Shown: piece by piece, positions 42,401-54,400 of the stretch | Layout: each line of letters begins with the position of its first letter | Position numbering within the stretch: the stretch's first letter is position 1 | Source of the DNA: Pseudoips prasinana | Lineage: Eukaryota > Arthropoda > Insecta > Lepidoptera > Nolidae | DNA: 64,000 nt | Direction of reading: 5' to 3' | Assembly (NCBI GenBank): GCA_951640165.1 | Contig: OX621240.1 | Span: 8,010,713 to 8,074,712 of the forward strand | The notes under the pieces: generated by a model | The model's database searches: none | What the model saw: the letters and a program-made list of their open reading frames with translations, nothing else | Told to the model about the DNA's origin: nothing | Translations under genes and position numbers: made by a program

Positions 42401-45400
42401 TGTGTGAATTAGCCAAGCAGATTGGATTTACCGATGTTGTCACCCAATCATATAAAGTGGAAGACTGCTTAGCGATATTTAGGCATTTGGTGAGTTTTCC
42501 AGTTTTTTACACCTTATGGCACTACTAAAATGGTAGCCAATACATGTCCCTATAAACCATAGTGATTATCCGTACAATAAAAAACAAATAACTAACGATA
42601 TAGTTTAACTCAGGATCTGTTAGAATTCTAAATAATTTAGAATTTGTACGCCAAACCTGTAAATGAGTAGGTGCATATTCCCACACAGCCATGCACACTA
42701 CCGTATTTAAGAATCTATCTAACTTACAAATAAGGGTTTTAAGTATTTAGGGCCCCTGAAGCAATTTCCTTTTGAAGTAAAACTTCTGTACGCTTGACTT
42801 GGAGCGTAGGCTGGTGAATGCGTTCAGAAAAGTATGATCGGGCGAGGCAAAGAGAAGTTCAGAGGGAGTGAGAGGTGTGTTCGCACCTCTCTCTCTTGCC
42901 ATCTCCCTCTGACTCTTTGTTTTACTTCAGTCGTGTGGTCTAAACCACATTAGTTTTTTTTTAATTTTACAGCTATCAAGCGCTTGCGTTAAATAAGTAA
43001 ATTGTGAAACAATGTTTTGGGCTATTATAAAATAAAGTGTTCATTTAAATCATTGTGGCAATATTGTTCCTCCTAGGTTTATTTCAGCAGAAAAATGTTA
43101 AGCAATATCTTTTCATGACCGATCTGGGAGACTATCCGTAGACTGCATGACTAGCCAGCCAATGGTACACTTCCGTATTAAAAACACCTATCAAGAAATC
43201 CAAATATTCGTTTCCATCCCACTCAATCTACTGTTCTAGTGTATGATGCTTAAACCAACATTGTGTCGGCATTGTCTAGATTTGGACAGAAATCTATACA
43301 AATTTAGCTTAAACCACTACTGTATGATGAGTGACTAAAATTCTCATATCTAATATATATTGTAGGAAACTTTCTGACTGATTTTGTTTATAACAGCAAG
43401 CGGATACTATTCGGCGCGAGACGCGTTTCGTTCGGTCACTACAACTCAGCACGCGGGTCAAAGTTCCTCTGCCACACATGTTGGCTGTACTAGTGAAGGA
43501 TCATGCGAATCAACTCCAAATGTTAACTCAGGTATGTTTGCAGTGCTACTTATAATATTAATATCCTCCTAGCTAATTTCAGCCACGGCAGCCTGTCTCA
43601 ATAGAAATTAGCCATTTGCGCGGGACATATTATAGTGCACAAGTGTGTGCGCAAACACAGGAGGACTTTCTATTCCATCACTCTCATGATACGATGGGAC
43701 GCCTAACGACAAGACCGGAACATGGTCAGGTACAGGACCGACGGCTGTACGTGCTCCCCGATGCACGGGGGTATAATACCGCCAAGTCCCAGACTTCGGG
43801 CTGATGCTGAGAAATTTTTCGTTTTACATAAATGTCCCAAAATCACGTTCGGCCCGACCTGAGATTTGAACCCAAGACCTCGTTTAGTGTGGATGAACAC
43901 GCTACCGCTAGACCAACGAGCCATATTCGGCTTAGCTGCATTTTATCGGCGACATTACCTTTACCAAATAAAGCGTACACTGCTGTTCTTGACGCTCACT
44001 TGGACGGTCTTACCTTGCTTCTGAAGGAATAACAACACTCCGCGAAAATCCAATTAAGATAATTATAATTATGCCGTTACAATATTTATTTTGCTGGCTT
44101 TTATATATATATCTAACAAGTGGATTTGGTTTTAGATTAATGCCATCCACGCGGTCTTATAATATTTTTCATATCACTTCTTCGTCGTATGGGCATTGGT
44201 TACCCTAGTGTCAGAGTTTTTCAAGCCTGTAAGCCTCAGACATGGCTAATCGACTTTTGTCTAACGACTACAACCGGGGAGACGGTCAGTAATTAAACCA
44301 CTTTGGCGGTCGCCCATCCATAGACTGACCGCGTTCCTCGCCGATTGCGTACGGATCGGTGAGAGAAACTGGTTATGTTCTATGTACCTATCTATCTCAT
44401 CTACACTGTATATACAGATCGATAGGATATAAAGGTGAAGGCAGAAAACTAGCTGTCTTCGGCATTTGACATATGATTTAATGAAAAATGGCCAACAAAT
44501 TCGACATGTTTTTGAAGTTATACTTCTTTTGGCGCGATGGAGAAAAATGATGAGAGTGAATTTTTACGATGCGCGCGCACACCGACACCTAAAAATTTAA
44601 CAGCATGAAGTTAGTTCTAGGTGGTATGAAAATTGATAACTATGTTCAAGTTGTATATTAAGAAGTATAACTTCTAACGCATGTACATAAGTACACACAA
44701 GATTTTTTTAAAACTAAAAAATAATTGATTGTTTTAATTCTCGTTTTAATAACATGAAACCATTCCATTTTACTCAGGGTACTGCGGATATAATCTTAGA
44801 CTCGTGCGTTGACTACTGGAACGGGAAGGACCTCACGCCCATATCGCCGTCCGACAGGAAGAAGATCATCGACTTCTACCAACGTAACTCCCTAACGGCT
44901 TACTGCTCGGCATTTGCATACAAGTATGACACAAAGATATATTTAAGGTTTTTATATCGGTTGCTCAGAATCGTCAGCAGATCACCTCAAAGTTAAGAAA
45001 GAACTGAAAATATGAGTCTTTTAAATTTTAATTTTATAGCTGTGCCCCGCGGATTCAACCGCTTTAAACTTTATAAATTATAGCCAATATGTTATTTATT
45101 AGGATGTACAAGCTATATTACTGTAAAGGTTCATCAAAATCCGTTCCGTAGTTTTTGCGTGAAATAATAACATCCAATAATAACATCTATACGTATAATA
45201 AAATCGTAGGAAAGTCAAAACTGTATATCGAATATTTTTTTTAAAGGATACTTGGGGCGTGATCTGCAATCGATATCGAAGCAAAAGTATAGTTTTTAGA
45301 ATTTTTGTCTATTTGTCTGTATGTATATCCGGGCTAAATTAAAAAGGTACTGCACATTTTACTTTTTACTTCAAATTTTGAATGAATATTACTAAGAGGT

Positions 45401-48400
45401 CGGGTCAACATGTAGGCTACATATTATTACGCTATCACGTACGGGGGAGGAACAGTCATAATTTATAAAAATTAACGCGGGTAAAATCGCAGGGCACAGC
45501 TATAAATAATAACACCCATTCTCACAAACTTTCTCATATATAATATTAGTACGATTCGCAATCCAAAGCGTAAATCTCAGCTCTTTAATGGGAAATCATG
45601 AATTTAACCATCCGGCTGATCTTGAACTAGCACTCTCTGCCAATTCCCACATCAACAGTGCCTCTAGCACGAGTCCCTACAGTTTACTTACTCGATCACA
45701 CGTACAGTTTCGTCCCATACATTGAGCACCAGAGTTTTAGTTCTTAATAGTTCCGCGAGGGGCGCTGGTGCTCAATGTATGGGACGAAACTGTACGTGTG
45801 ATCGATATTTGATCGTGTGCACAGATATTTGTGTGCATGAACATGTGTGTTCGTCCTGAGTTTGGGTGTAATTATCTAAATAAGTAATTTATAATAGAAA
45901 AGTAGTACCTATACCAGATTTATCTGGTTTCCATAATACATATGTGGGATCTGATCTGTTTGGGATCAGATGTGTAAATAATGTCCCAGGATATTATTAT
46001 TATTGTTACGAATCGAACCTTTTTTGGAACACTTTGTATTCAAAATTCTTGTACTATTGTAAAATTTTATACGTCAATATCGGCACACAGTTTTTCTTAG
46101 TTAATAAACCATAGTTTCTCCTTTTACAAGCGAATTGACAACATTTCATATTTTAAACTGTCATGAATTATTGCGTTATTTAAAAGTAAATCCAAAACTA
46201 GGGAAATTATGAACTTTTCATTCATAATTTCAACTTTGAAATTAGATGTATTCTAAAAAGACGTAAGCGTCAAATGACGTCATACATACGGTGGAATAGC
46301 AATCGATCTTTGCTTTAATGTAACCCGTCAAAAAAAAATCACTGTCTTGTCAAACTCGTTGGCGCCTAAACTTGTTTACGTTTGTTTAATGTTTTCAATT
46401 TCAAATTAAATTAATATTGTCAATATTAAATTCGTTTCCAGTGTTATTATCCTAATTATGTTTCATTAAGTCACCATGTAAGTTTTGAAATTTAAAACCG
46501 TGAGTGACAATTGACAATTTGACATGTCTTGTTTGACATTGATGCTTTCGTTTAAAACATTGGAATGCTTAGGCAAAGGAAACTACTTTGTCCACCGTAT
46601 AAGTGACGTCATCGCACCATTTTTAGTTTTTATTTTTTTCCTCAGGAATTAAGAAATATAAAAAAATATATTTGAACTCAGGATACAAAAATTAAGAAAT
46701 GGTATTTTAGTTTTGAGGTGGTGTCAGCTTTTTAATGTTGTCAATTATGATATGTTTAAATTCCTTTCGATATTTAATAATTATTATAATGATATTGCAG
46801 GCCTTTAACCCGTGGCATATCCCCATCGCTGTCGGCCATGTACTTGGAGCTGCCGGCGGACAGCCGCCAGCTTTACGCGCCGCTCTCCCAGCACTGGGCC
46901 GATGCACCTGCCTTACATTTCCACTCCACAGGTATTTGCCAAACCTCTTCTGTATCGTGGCAAGCCGCCCTGTAGGCCTCTTGCTTCCCTGGGATCGCTG
47001 GCGTTTGGAGGAGGGAACTCCACTCGTCTTGTATAACCGGTCCCGCGAAGAGGTAACCTGCTGTAGCTCAGGTTGCCTTAACACGCTTGTGCGTGCTGGG
47101 GAGGGGGGGAGGCATTCGGGCCCCTCCCCTGCCCGAGTAAGAGTCTCGCGGACGATCAGTGTACAGCGGGTACGAGTACCCAGAGCCCCCGCTATAAGCA
47201 TTGTGAGGCTGGCTACCGTGGTGGTTTTGCTTGCTTCCTTGCTGATCTTATGTGGTTGTACGATATTATGCACAGTAGAGTAAACCGAAATATCCATATA
47301 TGTATAATAAAATACTTAAGTGCTGTACACCAAAGATATTTAATTACAGGACAGTATTGTTATGACAGTAAACAAACTCATACAATGACCTTAACCAAAC
47401 TTACTTTAAACTGTAACCATACTTACACTTTTGAGGCGCTCATAGCTAGATGCTCTCATCGGTCCGTAAGCGATCGGCGAGGTTAAGTAACTAGGCTCGC
47501 GGTCAGTCCATAGATGGGTGACCGCTAAAGTGGTTTAATTTCTGAGCGTCTCCATGCTTCGGAGGGCACGTTAAGCTGTCGGACCAGGTTGTAGTCATTA
47601 GACAACAATCATTAAGCCATGTGGCCTACTGGGCGGCTTGAACAACTCTGACACTAGGGTAACCACTGCCCATACGATAAGTAAATAAGTACCATACCAT
47701 CTAGCCAGGTACAATTTATCATAAAGAGTACCAACTCGACAGTAGTTACCCTAATGACGGAGTAAAAAAAAAATTAAAAAAAAAAGTTTTTATTCACGTA
47801 GACTTTAAAAAAGCGCTTGTAAATAGTCAGAACATGTTTGTAGTAATACAGTTATTATTTCTAGTTACTTATTACAGATATTTAGGTACACGGAATGTTA
47901 AAACATTTATACAATTTATTTTATAATGGTAGTGATATTTAGATTGCCTTGTATTAAGTTATTGTCAAGGAGATTATGTTTAGTTTTAATTATTGAGTTC
48001 TTTAAGCCGCCCAGTAGGCTTCCGACATAGTTTATGAGCTCTCGGCTAATGACTACAACCGGGACCGACTGCTTATGCTGAAATAACGACGCTCAAAAAT
48101 GAACCAATTTGGTGGTCACTCCTCTATGAACTGACAGCGTACCCTGTTAACCCCGCCAATCACTTACGGACCGGTGAGAGCATCTGGCTATGAGCGCCTC
48201 AAAGTGTATGAGGCCAGAGACCAATGGCTAAACGACCGTTGTCTAACGACAACAACCGGGACCGGCAGCTTACTGTACTCTCCAAAGCGCGGAATATAAA
48301 ACAACCCTACTTTATGTGCAATCGAAGCAGATCTATAATTTCGGACAATCGTTCTTTGTGATTTATTTATTTAGGGAAACCAGCAACTTTTACTTTATTT

Positions 48401-51400
48401 CTAGCCTCAATATAAAACTTAAAGATGTAAATCAAATGCACAGTTAATTAAATTGTCACAGGTTCGTAACGCTTGTGAAATCAATAAAAATAATAAAAAT
48501 CTATAACTATTTATAAATATACTAGCTGTTACCAGCGACTTCGTCCGCGATAATTTTGAATGATGACCAATGTAACCTACATATAACAAAAAGTCCTAAC
48601 ATACGTGAAAGAGTCACTTTTAGAAACTGTAAAATGAATGTGAATAAATAAAAAAAGCCCGTTCATTAACTTTTTTATGCCGTCTCTGTCAGAAATGGTT
48701 TACAAAAAAATGTCACGTTTTTCATACAAACTTACATCCCCTTAGGGGATGAATTACCAAAAATCCTTTCTTAGTGCTCCCCTAAGTTATAAAAGGAAAC
48801 CTAGTGCAAAATTTCAAGTTTCCAACCCTTATAGTTTAGGCCCTGCATTGATATATATGTCAGTGAGTCAGTTTTGCCTTTTATATATCGCTTCCCGGCA
48901 AAAAAGTGTCAGAATACAAAAATAACTGTTTCGAGAAAATGTAACTTTAATAGTTTTTTGTTCATCCAGACGTTAATAATTGAAAAACTATAATATTCAG
49001 ATTGCTGAAATATGGCATGTAATTAGCTTATTTATATATTTATTATAGGGCTTTAAATTTAATAGGAAAATTGTATTTTTTTATACTAACTTTTAAGAAA
49101 CTTTTACTTTGATAAATATTATCACTCTTTTTTTTTATTAAAATTTCTGGAATTAAAAATATAATACACATTATAATGTATGTAATCACCATTAATTTTA
49201 TTATTAAAAGTCTTCAATATTTATTAAAAATGAAGAAAATAAACTAAATTATAAACTTCTCATTAAAATAAAATAAAAACATCAAAAAATAACTTCTTAA
49301 TGATAACTTACTAGTTTTGGTCTAATTAGCAATCAGTCTTAATTAATTCACTCGTTGGTAGATAACAATATAAAAAAATAATCTTAGAACATGAAATTAT
49401 TTTTCTTAAAAATATGTCTAAATGCAATCATCATCATTACTTTTATTGGTTAACTGTCTTTAATTATAAAATGTAGTCACCTACAATAAGAAAAAATAAC
49501 TAATTAAAACCTTCTCCTTCATTATGTTTTGATCTTCAGTTTCGTACTGCTTATTTTCACATTTTTTCGAAGTAGATGTGTCGAGATCTGAAAAACAAAA
49601 TAAATAAGTATCCCTGGACAACTAACGTGCGGGCGTCTGATTCTGTATTGTATTATGGTAATCAAATAGCTGATAAAAATACATAAAAGTAAAGTAATCA
49701 GCCTGTGCCACTGCAAGGCAAAGACATCCATCATTGAATTCATGTCACCACTACAATGATAGGATCTGGGAAAATCACTCCGCTTAGCAAATATCGGTGA
49801 TTACAAACCAGAGCAAATTTCGAAATACTATTTGTGTGATAAGGAAATCGAACCCAAGACCCCAAGATCATGGTCCGGTACATAAACCACTAGAACATCG
49901 GGGCGTTACCTTATATTTATTTATATTTGACTAAAATATATAAAACACTAACCTTGCATTAAAACATCATCGTCTTTCAAAGCATTTTGATTACAAATAT
50001 TTTGTTCATTAAATTTCACGCTAGCCATTTGTATTATCAATGCTGCCCGACTATTATTATTCATATTGATCCTAAAAAATAAACAATTAGTAAAGACTAG
50101 TACTAATAAATAAATAAAATACACAACGTGGCATTAAGATTGAGTTATATTTTATACAGAAAAAAAGGCTGAACACGACATATAACTCGTAATTATTATA
50201 AAAGTTTAGAACAATAACGACATTACATGTGTTAGGTTTTTTTTTAATTCGCTTAAATTGCGATTGTAGATCAGAAACAGTAAAAAAGAGACCCTTTACG
50301 TGTTATGTCCGTTTTTTGGATGATATGGCAATATTTACAATGCTTTCTTGTCAACAATACAGTCATAACACAGATTGTGCCGCCTTTTTAGTAAAAATTC
50401 TAATATTTAAACGTAAAACTTACATATAAAAAGTCACATCACACGTTGAAACACTTTTCTGGCGACACAGTACACGTGTACTATGTATTAACACAAATGT
50501 GACACTGTTCACGCCTGTGTTTGGAGCGAAACGGCTCCGTAAAAAAGAGAACTTAGTGCCATCTAGCGGTAACCATGCGTAACATAATAACGACATTTTT
50601 TCAGCCTGACAAATGAAATACGCGCTATTTAATACTGTGATTATGTCATTTTGTACCTAATATGTGTTGTGACACCTTTCTTGCCGGGAAGCGATATAAA
50701 GATAAAGAAAAATACTTTTAGCTAAAAATTAAATTATGGAACAAAGTTAACACACCAAAAATATAAAACAAGGAACAAAAAGTGAATATTAACTAAAACA
50801 ATTAAAATTATTTGATGAAGCTGATCATCCAAATGGTTTCTTGTTACAACGTTAATCTTGGTGATGTGCCGAGGTTGCTAGAATAAGAAGAGCGTTAAAC
50901 ATAAATATAAAAAAAATAACTTGTTATTTCAGACTCGTTGCTGTTCAATGAAGTGATAGACGAGGATGTAAACGACGCTGAAGGCTTCTTCGATATGCAG
51001 TGCAATCAGGTACACAAACGCAAATGTATTATTATCATTGATGGGCCGTTTGGCGTGGTTGGTAGACACTTGCCTTTCACGCCGAAGTTAGTAAAAAACT
51101 TGAGAGGTGTCGAGGGACACCCGGATGGAACGAAGTTATTTCTTATTATTTATTATGTACAAAAAACCTGTATACACTCAACAAAAATAATCGTCGCGAC
51201 ACCACACTGTTCAATGCGAAATAGAAATGTAAATATATGGCTTGCTTTCTATAAGAGCGAGAGAGAGAGACAGACAGAGAAACATGCGCACGCCGCACAG
51301 CTGCAAAAAGTGTCGTGACAACTTTTCGTAAGAATTTTTCCGTCAAGCCCCCTTTCAGAACGCGCGATAAGGAACTTCGTTCCAAAAGTATTTATTTTCT

Positions 51401-54400
51401 GCTCAAGATGAACAATAGAAACGTTGTAATCATATTTGACATGAATAGATAAATCTTAATTAGTTCAACTTTGTGAGGGACTGTTTCCGGACTTGGTTAA
51501 AACCAGTATTAAAGGTGACTAGGACCCTGCTGCGCCGTGGTTTCCATTCGCACCCAGGACAGATATTTGTGTGCATGATCATGTCTGTTTGTCCTCAGTC
51601 TGGATGTAATTATCTATATAAATATGTATTTACAAAAGAAAAGTAGCATATTTAGTATATCAGTTATCTGGTTTCCATAGTACAAGCTCTGCTTAGTTTG
51701 GAAAGGTTTAAAGACCTAGTTAAATGTGGAATGTTTTGTCTAAAGCATGTACCAAAGAATTGCCGAACTGAAGTGGCAGTGGGCGGGGCACATGGCTAGT
51801 AGAATCGACAGCCGAAGGGGCAGAAAGGTTCTCGAGTGGTCATGTAAGGTAGACCGACGATCTTGCAAGGGTCGCGGGAAGCCGCTGGATGCGGGCAGCG
51901 CAGGACCGGCTGTTGTGGAGATCCTTGGGGGAGGCTTTTGTCCAGCTGTGGACGTCTTTCGGCTGATATGATAATGATGAAAGCATGTACCATGTAAAAT
52001 TGTTTCTTCGTTATAATTTTATTTATGGTTAATATTCATGACGGTCACCGAAGCCTAGTTGGTAGTGCTCCTGCCTACGAAGCTCGTGGTCCTAGGTTCG
52101 AATCCCGGTAAGTGCAGATATTTGTGTCATGAGCACGAATATTTGTTTCTGAGTCATGGATGTTTTCTATGTATTGAAGTATTTATCTATCTATATAAGT
52201 ATGTATATCGTCGCCTGGTACCCATAGTACAAGCTTTGCTTAGTTTGGGGCTAGGATGATCTGTGTGACATTGTCCCTAGATATTATTATTATTAAAATA
52301 ACTATAGTCTAAATACAATCGGCAGGTGTTCATAGGCATGGTGACGATGCAATACCAAGCGCAGTCCGACATGGTAGAGCTGATAGAGCGGCTGGAACGC
52401 GCCTGCATCCGCTTCGTGCACTTCAGCAAGGAGAACGAGTTGCGTTCCAGGGTGTTCAGTGAGAAAATGGGCCTTGAGTCCGGATGGAACTGTCATATTT
52501 CCTTAATTAGTGAGGAGAATGCTAGGTGAGTTGTGTAGGTAAAACAATGGGAGACCTTCAATGTGTCAACATAAGGACCATTCTCCAATAAGAATGTTTC
52601 TATTGATATGACGTCGGCTTTGCGTGAAATTACTTATTATCGTGGCACTGAAAAATGCTTTATGCTGTATATCTGACGCCTTTGGATATATATTTAGCCT
52701 ATTAGATCAAGTGGTGGGCACGGGTCCAAAGATAATTTCTTTTTTTAAATTAATAATAAATATAACCAGTAGAAATATAAAACTTTTGTAAATCTATTCA
52801 TTAATGATTTATTTGGGAAATATAATAACGTATTTAATATCAATTCGCGTTATAGACGCGATATCATCTTTAAGTATGCTAATATCACTCGAGAATTTAT
52901 ATTCTGGACGGAAATTTTAAAGATATATGGATGAATATGACACGGCTATTTACAAAATTATATATATTTGCCTGCACGTGTGGCGCATCAGCTAAGACAG
53001 TCGCCTCGTCACTCCGTGTCCCGGGTTCGAGTCCCGCGCCGAACAACTACTTGTGTGACCCATAAATAGTTTTTCTGAGTCTGGATGTAATTTGTCCGTC
53101 TATTATATGTTTGTAAAGTACCCCGCGATACAGGGATCAGACACCAAAATATGGGCATCGTCATTAAAAAAATTGTATGCATTTTTCATCCAAATGATAT
53201 TATTAATGGGGTTTACTAAATGGTTAAAATGCATGAATTCAGTAAATCCATAAATCATGTTTTAGGTTAAACTTTGAAAATGTTGCTTGCCATTTACAAA
53301 ATTGTAAATTAATCTTCTTAAATCAATTATTTAATAATAAAAATATTAACACTTTCGGTGCCCTGTATGCGACTATTAGGGCCAATTGAATAGATCACAT
53401 TTGACATCTGTCAGTTACTAGTAAAGGGAATTGTAAAATTACCTTATTTGGTAATTATTACAATAAAGATAAAACGTAATCAAGCAAAAAAAATTAAGCA
53501 AATGTGTAGTTCTAACTTCGAAAAACTAAATAATATTCTATGCCCGCCGGTTAAGGTTACGTTGTCGAATTTTGATGAAGTGTCAAATGTGATCTATTAA
53601 ATTGGCCCTACTATAGTGGGTTGAGGTCACGTTGGCGTGCCCAAGACCCGGCTACCGGGTTCATGGCGTGGCTGTGAAAGTGTTAATCATGTTTGTCAAA
53701 ATTTGATATATTTGTATGATAAACTAACGCTGGTCTTAACGATAATTGGAATGAATTCAATGGGATTTTATAATTGTGTTCAAATTAATGCCTCGCTTTT
53801 ATTATACATGTAACAAATCACATCATTATAACACGACACACACGCGTGAATTCTTCTAGTTTTTGTTTAATTATTTGATTTTAAGACTACGGCGAATTGT
53901 TTCCTCCGATTAGTACCTCAGAATCTATTAGAAGTGTGTTTAGAAATTAATGTTGTGTATTTATTTCAATTAGACGTGTTTTCTTCTATTTTAGCGAGAC
54001 TTGTATACTCTGTGTCGTTAACATTATGTATTCTTGTGTGACAAGTTGTATTCTTCACTGTTTCTCAATTCTCAATGTTAGTTTCCTTTTTAGTTGTTTT
54101 GATGTACCACACCCTAGAAATAATTGTGTATATGGGTATAATTAATATACACTTGTACTTGTCAAGCTCACAATGCAGTTTATAAATATAGTCAAACACA
54201 GTATTACAGTAACAAAAATAAATTGAATTAGTCCGTCCGTCTGTGTATTTAGTACTATTATATTAAAATGTCAATAATAAAATAGTATAAAAAATTCACC
54301 TATAATATGGAACTAAATATTCCATCGCCAATAATGTTCTCCTGGTGGAATTATGGTCACGGCGAACAGTCTCAGTGTGTGTGTGTTTAAACAGAGGGGC

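Noticed and set aside
46707..47297. Overlapping 180-200-codon ORFs on both strands
   Set aside because: They arise from a GC-rich segment next to TMEM94 exon 13; the true coding frame is the third one, fixed by splice phases.
47434..47692. 5S rRNA gene
   Set aside because: Only the internal promoter part resembles 5S; the 5' and 3' stems are absent and the copies are dispersed with a shared foreign tail.
51010..51318. Continuation of TMEM94 exon 14 to a 126-codon ORF
   Set aside because: A donor at 51010 and the in-phase join to exon 15 fit the family; the extension reads into a MITE.
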